Shown here: in pieces, positions 11,901 to 23,289 of the stretch
How the letters are laid out: the number at the start of each line of letters is the position of its first letter
Numbering within the stretch: the stretch's first letter is position 1
Assembly (NCBI GenBank): GCA_050084515.1
Contig: CM114271.1
Location: 46,934,001 to 46,998,000 of the forward strand
DNA from: Blasia pusilla
Taxonomy: Eukaryota; Marchantiophyta; Marchantiopsida; Blasiales
Direction: 5' to 3'
DNA: 64,000 bases
Translations under genes and position numbers: made by a program
The notes under the pieces: model-generated
The model's database searches: none
Seen by the model: the letters and a program-made list of their open reading frames with translations, nothing else
Told to the model about the DNA's origin: nothing

Positions 11901-12814
11901 AGAGGAGGTGGAGAAACGCACTGAAGAGGTACAAAGTTCACGGTTTGCTACTTTTGTTCATGATCGGGTCGAAAATTGGCATTGGAATTAGTTTCGGTCT
12001 GTACGTTATCATCGGGATTCTGAACAAGAACTTGGGGATTAAGCCCGAGGCAGATCAAATACCCTCATCGTCCTTCTGATTGACGAGGTTTAAGTCAACT
12101 ATTAGGGAAGGTTCTTAGATAGTTCTATCAGGAGCTGGACAGCTCATGTTTGGTCACCGCAAAGGAGTCCTGTGTAGCTGCCCTCTTGCAATACGCGTAA
12201 TTAAAATGGAATGTATTTCTGGGGCCATTGGTCTCGTAGTTTGCTTCAGTCTAGGCACGAATCTTAGTCCACTGTGATGGTGTCGATCTTATCATCAGAT
12301 CCAGTGCTTCTTTCAAACACGAGTGATTTTGCCAAGCTATGGAACGTTATGGTCTTAAAAGCGTGCTATGTTTCAGGACGACTCTTTAGTGGACAAACAT
12401 CTGAGTATATTCTTTTAGATTGAACGAGTCCTGCGTTTGACATAAGTGGGTTTGTCTGATGGACAGATTACCACTCTTAATGAGCGTCTGGGGGAGTTAA
12501 AAGTGCTGGTGGACGAGGCTAACAGTAAGGTGAGATCCAAAGAACAGATGGCAATGGCAGCCATAGCAGCGCGGAATGCTGCAGAGAGATCACTTCAGAT
12601 TGCAGACGAAAGAGCTTCGGATTTGCGTCACAGAATTGAGGACATGAGTCGGCAGTTGGAAGAACTAGAGCAGAGAGGCGATTACCGAGTGCAAGGACTT
12701 CTGAACATGTGTTGGCCCTGGTTGCGTGGTCGCGGAAGACCTGGGTTCAGCGGCTTAGGACTACACGATCATGGATCAGCTGAGATGGAGGAGCTTTTAG
12801 AACCGCTGGTCTGA
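8982..12814 (+). CDS. Long coiled-coil protein with conserved CWPW...EPLV tail, 5 exons
   Basis: Exons: 8982-10484, 11041-11108, 11547-11706, 11803-11928, 12467-12814; 734 residues. The ATG at 8982 is chosen because the frame upstream offers only a TTG. The N-terminus is acidic (SDFEDDDLEAAPVV, about 19-33). Most of residues 45-690 is heptad-like and rich in E, K, R and Q, with repeated short blocks such as RQRD and SRQLEE. Exon 4 reads DVARWKEAATAEAAAG. The last exon has AAIAARNAAERSLQIADERA and then CWPW at 701-704 and a final MEELLEPLV. I recognise this tail from an uncharacterised plant coiled-coil family (Arabidopsis At1g24560-like, from memory). There is no catalytic motif or clear membrane segment. 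A scaffold or structural role is inferred from the coiled coil only. Confidence 0.85.
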
Positions 12815-14825
12815 GCTTTGAAGTAATCAATTGTATAATTTATTCTACCATCAGGTGGCAGAAGAGGCTCTTGACTATAGTGGTTAGATACAGGGAAAGC
12901 GAACATGCATTGGTGTCATGTCTTTGGCGGGGTCGGGGAAGCCACTCTGGGCAGAGAAATGCTCGGGGGAAACTAGTGCGAGACGGGCTTAAATGCCCTG
13001 TAAGTTTTGACGGACAATCCCCCGGTGAGACAGTTTTCTCAGTGAAGTACTCCGTTTTGCAGCTTGACATGGGTTTCATGCTCCTCAGGTTCCGTTGTAT
13101 GTAGCCGAGTGGCGTGGACTTCATTCAACGACATGCCTGAGAGGTGGGAGAGTAGGTGCTTGAGTGGAAAATGATTTTCCAGCTGTTCAGAGCAGGCGCT
13201 TTTGAGATAGGAGGAGGATTTACTGCAATAACAAGAGAGGATGGTGAAGTTTCGTTTTTCGATGATGGTGCTTGAAATCAACTGCTATATCTTGAAGGGG
13301 ATCAGTAGAGAAGCAATTGCGAAGAACTCGAAGCCCAACTCTACGAACTATTCCTGGATGCATGAATTGCAAGCTTGCACATCAATGATCATCAAGTTAA
13401 GGGGTAGATTATTGGAATTTGAGACTCGGCTATCACGGATTGGGAAGTGTGCACCTTTTCCTGCTCGTTTCAAATTAATCCTGATTGTTGCCCGTGGCGT
13501 CGTCAGTATGATATCCAAATTCGGCACGATAGCGTGTTTGCATGTGCTGCGGTGCAGCTATCCCAGTTTAATAGATTTCAAGAAGATGGGTCAACTTCCC
13601 ATCAGTGTCCAAAAAGTTTCAGCGAAGTATGTCAGGATGTAGTTGGTGGAATTTGCTGGGATGCCTTTCCAGAGAGCATGCAGGTTGTGATGAGCGGGCT
13701 AGCCCGAGTTTTGGATCTTCGTAGACGTACACTCAAAAGCTGTACTCTGTTTAGGGTTCCCAGGTCGATAACCAGTAACGTTGAATGTTGGTCGTCCAGG
13801 ATCGCCAATGTCGAGTAATTTGACACGCTTTGGAGATGGAGTCTTTGCAGTCAAATGGATCTGCCGGTCAACCGATTTCTTTTGTCCTTCGGCACTATTC
13901 CCACCCTGAAACTAATTCTTTGTCCACTTACATGTACGTCGCGGTCTAAGGATTCCCCATCTAGTCTCTTGTGGACACGATTTGAAGCTACTGTCGTGAA
14001 AGGGAGATGCTTGGAAAGACATGTCAACAATTGATCGCCTTCGAAGTTCACCATTAAAGTCATCCAGCGATCCCAAGTGAAATCCTTGTGGAGGGATGGA
14101 ACGTAACACAAGGATTTGTCGTGATCATCAAGCTTTGGTAGATGTTCCGTCCGTCTCCACGCAGCTACTCGCACCACTTGTGAATGTCTAGGACTTTATT
14201 TCGCCTTGTATGGATTGTTCTCGCAGCAGAGACCAGTTTTACTTTCTCATCTCCACGCGGAGACCTCGTCGGCCAGTGACGGTATGTTACTCCACATTCT
14301 GGACGCTTCAGGACAGTCGGGGACTGTAAACTGGATCGCTCGTAGAAGGAAATTCTCAAGCTTGGGGATGATGGAAGCAGCGTTCTCGACCAGAATATCT
14401 CCAGGAGGCAGAGGACACCACATTTGCGCTCACTTGGAGTCAGCATTCTACACAGCCGGGCCTAGACACACGACATCGGTCGGCACCAGGCAGCCATGCG
14501 ACTCAGGAATCTGTCGATGTGCTCGTCAGACTGAGAGTGAGAGAGAGAGAGGGATGCAGGCGATTCAGGAGCAAGTGCTACAGCAAGTCACAGAGGCAAC
14601 GGAGTCTTTCTTCTTTGCATCTAAACCCAAAGAAAGCCCGTTCGCTCCATTGGACACCGCCACAATTGGAGACTGGATTTTGATGGCCAGAGTCAGGGAT
14701 TTGGGGGCCGAGCGGCGTGGACTGCAGTGAAGGATAGTTCGTTGATGGCCTAATTTCGAGGTCTTGAAGTAGAGCGACGTCCACTTCGAGCGCTGGACAA
14801 GAATCCATTCATATCCAAGAATCCA
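12815..14825 (+). other. 3' UTR and non-coding flank of the coiled-coil gene
   Basis: Base composition stays gene-like for about 2 kb after the stop, but the ORFs here (up to 174 codons) show no family-like sequence and overlap on both strands. It could be a long 3' UTR, a separate non-coding transcript, or decayed DNA. Confidence 0.35.
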
Positions 14826-14861
14826 CTGAGGAGTCTACCATTCACATGGTAGACTCTTCAG
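14826..14861. repeat. Perfect 11-bp hairpin with extended stem
   Basis: GAGTCTACCAT (14831-14841), loop TCAC, then ATGGTAGACTC (14846-14856) form a perfect stem. The flanking CTGAG and TTCAG extend it by four more pairs past one bulge or mismatch. It lies about 2 kb downstream of the coiled-coil stop. Confidence 0.6.
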
Positions 14862-15050
14862 GCTGAAAAGGCTGGAGAAGACACTCACAGTTCACTCGGC
14901 GTGAATCATGATGGACAGTCTACAGAGCAGTATAGCACAGCGAACTCGAGGCTTCTCAAGGCATGCGGCGATTGGCTTTGCCACACCTCGAATCTCCACC
15001 ACGATCACCTGAAAAGCCGACCTCTACGACCTCCATTCCACTCCACTCCC
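14862..15050. other. Short spacer, nothing seen
   Basis: No recognisable feature. Confidence 0.4.
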
Positions 15051-15070
15051 CTTACCTTACCTTACCTTAC
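15051..15070. repeat. (CTTAC)4 microsatellite
   Basis: Four exact CTTAC units are followed by a CTTCC variant, within a C-and-T-rich tract on the plus strand. Confidence 0.8.
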
Positions 15071-16563
15071 CTTCCCTTCGGACGCTGTACCTGTGCAACC
15101 CTGTCACGCAGTTCCACCACCAGAGCTTGGATCCCGAATTGTAGCGTCACCGATGATGCGGCCCATATCCACGGATTTCCGATGGACGGACCGACGGAGA
15201 GATGGCTCGGCAGATCTCAACCGCGCCGAATCGCCCCGATGACTGCACGATGGGCCGACTCTGCGGTTGAAGGCTAGAAAGAATCATTAGTCCCTTCCTC
15301 GCGCGCACTGCAGCGCTGCAGCGTCATCGGAAACAAAGCCCGTGAAGAAAGGGAAGTGATCGAACGGCGACGTTTCTCCAGCGCTTGTCTCCTCCTCCTC
15401 TTCCTCTCCTTCCTCCCACCCCTTTTCCAAAACTGGCATCCTTACCGTCCAGTACCACTATCACCGTGCATCTGGATCGACGACGACCGACTGCAGCTTA
15501 TTTACTCGGTCCTCGTCGCATCCCGAAGTCGGATGAATTAGCCGTAACGTCCCATAAGACTTACGAACAACGTGACGATGTAGCGCTGAATCCTCCATCG
15601 CTGCAATTTAATGCAGCGTGGAAGGAAAAGCCGAACGTTCATAAAGCCCCCCAATCAAAGATCGACGGAATAAAGTTCATCCACCGGTCTTAAGCTTAAG
15701 CGCAATCGGGACCACAAAGAGTCGACATGCGATTTATTTAGTCGAGAGCTTCCACATCGCGAAATCGGGACCACATCATCCACCGAAAGTTGACGAGTCC
15801 CATACGAGAAACCTGAACCCCCCGAGAGGAATGGTAACCGGTCCTTATAAAGTGGAGCTCCTAACCGTTAACCGGTTTTCGATACCACCCGTCCATTATG
15901 ACCCTATGAGTCGGGGCTGTAATGCAAAGCCCCGAGTTTCCATGTGGTGCCTTTTAAGATTACATGCCGGCCAATTGCAAGAGCATTCTTCGAGCCCATC
16001 TAGTCATTGGATTGGCTGCATTTTCGTCTCGTGGAAGGTATCCATGTGACTCTTATGGAAGAAGCTACGTCCCAACTAACCATGTGAGCTCGCCGGCTGC
16101 AACCCATTGCAAGACATGGGGATGTTAGTTGTGGGGAAAAGTATAATCAAAATAAAGGGCGTCTTCTATCCATGTGCGTATGTATTTGGGTTCACAAGAT
16201 CCCGATGCATGTCATCGGTGGTGACTTTCGCATGCCCCATCCTAGTGTAACACGCATGGACGGATGCACTTGAAAGCGTCCTCCTCGCCTTTTTCGAGTG
16301 GTTGTTCTTGGGGTTGACTCCTTGAGTCGAGTTTGTTTCTTTGACTCTCGCCATTTTTCCTCGCTTTTCTTTCTTTCTTCCTTTTCGGAACGAATATTTC
16401 AAAATGCAGATGTTAGGCATCCTCCTTTTGTTCGGACTACTCCACACTCGTGATCGAAATTTAACCGTTTAAGTGGAGGAAGTCGAGCTATTATAAAAGG
16501 TATTACCAAGATACGCTTGTTCATGGGATGTGAGCTAGAAAAATCCTTCAAAAGCGACACACG
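15071..16563. other. Mixed-composition spacer, no gene supported
   Basis: A GC-rich part (to about 15700) is followed by less GC-rich DNA. ORFs up to 113 codons overlap one another in several frames and show no family resemblance. Possibly old transposon DNA, but I cannot name a class. Confidence 0.35.
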
Positions 16564-16676
16564 ACTTCTTCCTGGTGTTTATCTCTCATTCTTTCTTCAA
16601 AAACTACACACAACTTCTTCCAAGTGTTTATCTCTCATTCACTCTTCAAAAACTAGACACAACTTCATTCATTCAC
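16564..16676. repeat. 49-bp tandem duplication with partial third copy
   Basis: ACTTCTTCC..GTGTTTATCTCTCATTC..TCTTCAAAAACTA.ACACA starts at 16564 and again at 16613; a partial third start is seen at 16662. Confidence 0.7.
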
Positions 16677-18463
16677 AGTGAAATGAGCTTTGCAATTTTA
16701 TACTACATCAAAAGGGCTGTGAATACCGAATGCCTCCACCTCATATTCGACCCCATTTTTCAAAATCCATCCCAGAACATTTACGGTTAAAAAAACAAAA
16801 CAAGAGATAATCATGTTGAAATCTACTCTCCTAGGAATATAAAATTGTAAACCTCACAAAAAAATGGTTAAAGGAACTCCCATGATATGAGCACGTCAAG
16901 CATTTGCACAATGCACTGGGCATGACCGGCGTACAATCCGTTGCTCTCAACCACACTCTAGCCATCGCCCAGCTAGCTAGCTATCCATATATCTAAGATC
17001 AAAAGTGGGTGTTAGCCCGAAGGAGGTGGAGTGGTTGGGATGAAGATGGAGTGTCACTTAGTTTTTCTTTTCTTTTTTAAATCTTCTCAGGAAAAATAGT
17101 TTTGTATTCAACTCTTTCAAAATCATGGAGGGTTTAAAATATACGAAAAAAGGTATAATATCCTAAGAAGGGAAACCACTTACTATTGTACCTGGGTTTG
17201 AAGTAGAAATTCTTAAGGCGCGCATTATCTTTTGTCTTCCCAACTGGATATGTCAAGTTGTTTTCTCCTTCTTGCATGCAGGGCAGTTTTTTTTTCCTTT
17301 TTTTAAATTCCATTCTAAATGACACATCCTAGCATGTTTAGGGTGCTTTGCGTAGCCCTAATACCACCCAAAGCCGCCCTATTTTAATTGAATCGGTAAA
17401 GCGTGCTTAAGGTGTTGTTGTCAAGATGGGATAAAGGACTAGAAGAAAGCCTTAGCAATTTGCTAAGCCTACCAAAACTGGACGCATATCCTATCTACAT
17501 TAGATTGGTATTACTTATTGCAGATGCATGAATATTAGTGGGTAAACCTTCTTTTTTTCAATCTATTGTTTTAAATTCCATATTGTGTGGTCTAATGTAA
17601 TAAGGTTTGTTATCTATATTATTGACACATGGAAGTGGGACAACAAGCAAATGTTGTCCCAAATACTCAAACCTTGCAAGAAGGACTAGGAGAAATCTTG
17701 TAACTTGTGTGGCCTTGTTTCTCTTATGCATGTCCCAACTTTGGATTAAAGATAGAAAAATCGAATCCCAATTTGGGGGAGAACAAAAAATAAATTATGG
17801 AAATGTGGCAACACTCTAATAAGTGAGCATTATGACCGCTCTTATGGCTTTGCGGGAAATTTGCGTTTGAAGACTTTGGAGATTATGGTTTCCTTAATCT
17901 ATATAGTAATTGAAGGATGCAGTTTTCTAAAGTTGCTCCTCCGTTTGACACATGTCACTAAACCTCCTTTAAAAGGATACTTTTGTCACCTTAATAAGGT
18001 CTAAAATTGGTAAAGAGAGTGAAGTTATTAATCAGGCGTCGTGCATCGCACTGTCCCATGCGGATCCTAAATAATATCTCCAAACTCAAAATATCATCAT
18101 TTAGGAAAATCCAAAGTTTAACCATTCCAGTTTCCCAATCGGAGAGGCCTTTAACCATGCATACTCTCACTTGTGGCATTTTTAAAAACTCGTGCTTCAA
18201 GTTCTGATTTATTTTTTAAATGGACGTTCTTTCAATGGCTTAAATAGAGAATTAAAAATTAACAAAGGGTGTTGTTTTGTAAGATCCCAAAACTAATCAT
18301 ATCCTTTAGTGTTGAACTAAAACGTTGCGATTAGAATAGTAAGAAAGATTATGATGAACCTCAATAAATATGCATGATGGAAAATCCATCGGAAAAACAA
18401 AAGAGGGGGACTCAAAGAGTCAAGTATCCAAACACCACGACCGGCCCTTAAAAAAAAGAAAGG
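16677..18463. other. AT-rich spacer, no gene supported
   Basis: ORFs are short and lack family signatures. No repeat or RNA structure stood out. Confidence 0.4.
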
Positions 18464-18684
18464 GACATAAAATAAGAAAGATGAGCTCTCAAATTATCGT
18501 TTCCCCAAATTTAACATGTTTCGGAAGCCCAAGAAGAAAGTGACATAAAATAAGAAAGATGAGCTCTCAAATCATCGTTTCCCCAAAATTTAACATGTTT
18601 CGAAAGCCCAAGAAGAAAGGGACATAAAATAAAAAAGATGAGCTCTCAAATCATCGTTTCCACAAATTTAACATGTTTCGGAAG
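18464..18684. repeat. Three tandem units of 78-79 bp
   Basis: Starts at 18464, 18542 and 18621. Each unit carries GACATAAAATAAGAAAGATG, GAGCTCTCAAAT.ATCGTTTC and AATTTAACATGTTTCG. Units are more than 90% alike by eye, so the array is fairly young. Confidence 0.85.
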
Positions 18685-19146
18685 GAGTTCAACACAATGC
18701 TATGGAAACACATTTTCTACATTAAAATAACTACCACAACCTCTTTTTCTAACGTGGGATGGAGGAAGTTAAAACAAGGAGAAGTAGGATAGAAAGAGTT
18801 TTAATATTAATTACGTTTTGTCTCATTTCCATTTATTTTTAGCCGAGGAATTTGGTCAAGAGCGATATTCTTAAATATCTTTCATAGAAAATTTCTCAAG
18901 TAAAGAGAAGTGTGTGGGGAGGCCCTCCCTTGGACGAAAATTTAATTTAGGTATTATTGTAGATTTAATTATTCCCCGGCTATTTTTGGTGCAGTGGACT
19001 AAATGTTTAATAAGTCTACGTTGAGGGATTTCTTTCAAGGGGAAAGAAACGGATGTAAGAACCTCGCCATGGAAAGAAATGAAACGAAAAGAAAAGAAGA
19101 GAAACGGCAAATAGGCAAAGAAAGGAGCCTTAACTACACTCCACTC

Positions 19147-19610
19147 CTACTGGACCACACTGCCACGCCTCACAAATAGTCCCGATCTTGAAAGAATCGA
19201 CGACCGCCAGTGAACGCCGTTAACAGCGGCTGTATTTCCCGGCGTCTTCACCCGCCGGCGTACTTCAGACGGCACGCGATGTAGTTTGCCGGCGTAACTG
19301 TCCCGGCATCTATTGGCTGCCCGTCTCCTGCCATCGCGTGCGGTTCGCGGATCCGAGCCTTTTCGCTCCGGCACAATGGAGCGTGTCAAAGCAGGGTTCG
19401 GGGAGTTTTTTCGCGGGACGCGGTCCATCGCCGGTAATGTCCGATCGGAAAACGGTAATTCCGGATTTTGAACCGGTTTTGAGATACGAAATACAAAGGA
19501 CTTACTCGGATTCCTGCCGCTTTTGGCACTCAACTTTCAAATCAAACGGAAATTCTCAAATTTAACCGGCTAGCAATACTCGTAACCCCGGATCTCCCCT
19601 AGTTTTATGT
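19147..19610. repeat. GC-rich dispersed repeat, copy A
   Basis: A CCGGC-rich island sits in AT-rich DNA. Its right part (about 19540-19595: AAATTCTCAAATTTAACCGG, then CAATACTCGTAACCCCGG) aligns with 31759-31803 (AATTCTTTAATTTTACCGG, then ACATTACAACGAACGCCGG). The two are probably diverged copies of one element. It encodes nothing recognisable. Confidence 0.4.
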
Positions 19611-20279
19611 CGAAGGCGGTCGGTCGGGTTAGTCCCATAACTTACTATATGCTTCTTGGGTTGAGATTTTTATTACCTTTCTTTGTCCACTTTTGAGGTT
19701 TGTTTGTATAATAAAGTGAATATTCATGTTAGAGAAAGCTAACTAGTTGGACATGAGTTTGGTGCTTTGAATTATTCTGTTACAAAAAACAAACCTATCT
19801 TGGGAGAAGTCAACAGAGGATGTGTTAGATTGCGATGGAGACTTGGTACTTTGTATCATGGATTCCATCATGACAATAAAAAGGAATGCCAACAACTAGC
19901 ATGCCAAGCCTTGGAGGGTTGGGGTGTATGGAATATTGAGAGGAGATGTGTTAATAAAGATAGAAATTCAAGAAAGTGTGAATCACTAAACAAGTACTTT
20001 TAGAAAAGTGAATGTGCTTCCATATATAATTTAATCTTAGGTGGACCTTGGTGGACAAAGGAGGTATGCACAAAAGGGTCCCATATGGACTATGATATCG
20101 TTCAATGATGATATGTAGATTCGAGAGTAGAGATAACTATGTGTGTCATTTTTACTTTGATTTTACAAGATAAAGATGAAAAAGGGGTAAGCAACAATTC
20201 TCTATGTATAGCTAGGTAGCTAAATTGCCTCGTTAGAGAGCCCGTTGGAGTCATCTTTGTTGGTTTTTTTTTTCAAAGG
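19611..20279. other. AT-rich spacer, no gene supported
   Basis: Contains one 78-codon ORF (19767-20003) of no known family. Nothing else seen. Confidence 0.35.
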
Positions 20280-20339
20280 TAAAAACGGAACATTGTCCAT
20301 TTTTCCATAATTTTTGGTACACGGTTTGATCTAACTGCT

Positions 20340-20900
20340 CGATCTGATCTTGAAAAGTCTACACTTGCCTATATGTAACTTGAATCTATACAACTGCATC
20401 TTCAAATACTCCTCTTAGTGTCGCTTATGATTCTCAATTGTGTAAACTAAGATAATTATGTCATCTACGCAATATTGTACAGACTTCAAACCAGCCAAAA
20501 TACTTTCTATGATCCTCTAGAACTCCATAGGGATGACTATTCTTCCCTAAATGGTGAAAATTGCCTTTGGTATAAACAAATTGATCTATCCCCCAAAATT
20601 TTGTCTTTTGCCTATCCTCCACTTTAATAAGAAATTGATAATGACCAACATAAAGATCTAATATGAAGACCCCTCCATATCCAATCACATCAAAGATCTC
20701 CTCACAAGTAGGCATAGCGTACCAATCTAACCTTGTTGATCAATTGATACGATAGTAATCTCCACACATGTGCAAATCCATCTAATTGCCATACATATCT
20801 TTCTTTGCGGCTTCAACTTTGGTAGATGCATACTCCCTATATGATAACTCTATGAATCTTTCTTCTCCCAAGTTTTAACTCCTACTCTGAATCAAGACTC
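20340..20900 (-). mobile_element. Decayed Ty3/gypsy retrotransposon, reverse transcriptase fragment
   Basis: Read on the minus strand, the frames give KKDMYGN, a stop, MDLHMCGDYY, then YAMPTCEEIFDVIG, LDLYVGHYQFLIKVEDRQKT, FWGID and, after a frameshift, QYCVDDIIIL (near 20460-20474) followed by HKRH...KCRLF. These match, in order, the fingers, palm and YxDD active-site blocks of Ty3/gypsy reverse transcriptases. Several stops and at least one frameshift make it non-functional. Sequence up to about 22020 may hold more of the same element, but I could not recognise protease, integrase or LTRs there. Confidence 0.8.
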
Positions 20901-22863
20901 TCTCCATATCGTGATACCTGTAGGATTGACAAGGGATTGGCGTATCGACTGCAACAATCTATCCATATGTCAAGAGCCTTCAAAATACCAAAAAACCCTC
21001 ACCTTGAAGGGAGAATAACTCATGTGCCTTCTCAAGAACCATTGTAATTTGAATCTCTCTCCGTTTTTCAACTCCAGATCAACGGCGTACATACTCCTAA
21101 GACTCCATTGTGACCTCACTTGAAGAAGAAGACATGATATGAGATTGCTACTCGATGATCCTAGTTATTTCTCCTACAACCATTCCACTTTGATCTCCAA
21201 CATCATGTTATACATTTGAAAATTAACATTTGATATTCTAATCGTCTTCACACTCTCTACTTGAATAATTTCTTAAGAATTCCATAGGTACCTATCTCTC
21301 ATCGTCCAAGACTCAATAGTATTTGGAGGCAATCTACCAATACGTGGGCTTAACAGAATGAATCTTTTTTCCATTTGTCGTTGTCTAGTGAATTGCAAAC
21401 ATAGGTTGATTATCCAAGTGAGGCAGTTCAAGTTCATCATATGACCCAAAATTTAGATTTATGATGCCTCATACACCTCTTCCACTCTCCTCGCACCCAT
21501 AGAAAAACTTATTTCTCGTATTCGCTCCTTAGTAGTTGGCTCCTACAATCCTCATGCATGGTCATCCCTTATTATATCTAGTTATCCCAAATGAAAGATA
21601 CAGAATATTAGGAAGCTCACCAATGTAGGCAATGTTTCTCTCAACTCCCTCATCCTATTAGCTACATCCAATAATAATCGATCATCATGAGTCATCACCT
21701 AAGATTGTCACATTTGATCCTATTTATTATCCATTGTCAAATACAATGCTCTTTGAATTTCATCATAAACTCACCTTAGTATTTTTGATGGTAGAAGGTT
21801 TCCCATCAAAATCATGGACAATGTATGCGTGATCTAAATTTGTGATAACATCTAACAACACTATTGGTCCCAACCAAGATCTCATCTAATGCATATTCAT
21901 CATAACATATGTGCAAGTGTCTCCTAAAAATCACAAATTTTATATAATGTACCCTAGAGAATATGTGTGATTCCCTTGCAAGTGTCGTAATACTTGCAAC
22001 ATCTCCCAAACCATGCATCTAAGAAATCGATGAATTATCATGACACGGCCAACTAGAGATCAACAAATGAATGTCGCAAACTTTGTCTAGGTCTTCCACC
22101 CCAACAATCAAATATATGGAGGAAATATATGTTGGTAACTACGTATTTCCCAGACGAGTAATAACTCATGATACTATTAGACCGACTAGTGCGAGTGTGT
22201 TTTGTGTATGTACGAATCTACCCATTTATTGGAAAGGTCAATGTAATGTTGTATGGATGTAAACAAAAATGTAAATTGTTGACCTTGGTATGGGTCTTAT
22301 GGAGAATTTTGACATGAGAAGTGGGTTAAGGCCACCAACCTTTATGGAAAAGATGGGCTTCCTTGGCTTTGTTTAGAAATTGTGTTGGATCGAAATGAGC
22401 TTTAAATTTGGAGGTCAAAATTTAGTTGTGCGATGCATTTTGTAGCACCACTATAAATTTCATGTTGTTCACCGGATTCTGAATACGAGCTTTCCCCTCA
22501 AGAACAAGTTCATCGTTGGATTGACAAATTGCATGGATTTGATGAATCGATCGACAAGAAAATATACAAGTGTGTTTTTGGTGAAAGCTCTAACTCTATG
22601 GGATCTAGATCTTAAGTCCAAGCAAGTATCCTTCTATTCATGCTTATGCTTCACCGTCTCCTTCCTATTTGCCTACCTACGAGAGGACCACTCTTCACCC
22701 CAACGTACCCCAACCTCACCCCTTATCCAAAAATGCTATCCCTCACCCGCACCTTTGATACCCTTTAGTTGCAATCGCCATCTCCGAAGCTATCCAAGCC
22801 CGAGCCTATCCGCCAATAATCGCTGTCGCCAATGCCGAAGCCAGCATGGCGTTTCCAAGCCTA
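20901..22863. other. AT-rich DNA, probably retrotransposon-derived in part
   Basis: On the minus strand, short peptide-like stretches with many stops (for example SYDELELPHLDNQPMFAIH near 21420) suggest old coding sequence upstream of the reverse transcriptase. No domain can be named. The final part towards 22860 shows nothing. Confidence 0.3.
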
Positions 22864-23067
22864 TCCACCAACGAATACCCGGGAGCGCCTGCCCGTTTCT
22901 TTCGGGCGGGAGCTCGGCCCGTTCTCTCCCGCAGCCGGTGTCCACCCGGGAAACTTCTCCCCACCGACCGAAGCCTCCACCAACGAATACCCGGGAGCGA
23001 ATGCCCGTTTCTTTCGGGCGGGAGCTCGGCCCGCTCTCCCGCAGCCGGTGTTCAGCGACCGGTCACC
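22864..23067. repeat. GC-rich direct duplication, about 92 bp each, 112 bp apart
   Basis: TCCACCAACGAATACCCGGG starts at 22864 and again at 22976. Both copies continue through GCCCGTTTCTTTCGGGCGGG, GAGCTCGGCCCG and CTCCCGCAGCCGGTG. CCCG...CGGG inside each copy can form a small stem. The surrounding DNA is AT-rich, so the block stands out. Confidence 0.85.
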
Positions 23068-23289
23068 GGCCTCCCGAGCCTTCGCGGTTGCCAGCGTTGG
23101 GAAAAAATGAAACGGGCCCGGTACAGAACCCGTCCTCGGAAGTCGGGCGCCGCGATCGTGATATCGACGACAACCTGGAGGCTGGAGGTCGACGAACCCA
23201 TTGCGCAGAACGACAAAACGTTCGTAATGACGGTCCGCAGCGCTGGAGGCGGCGAATTTGCATGTACACAGCGCATACATATGAGTGAG

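Noticed and set aside
15831-15900. Minus-strand TGGTATC near 15885 as a retrotransposon primer-binding site
   Set aside because: Only seven bases fit the initiator-tRNA complement and no LTR boundary or internal domain lies next to it.
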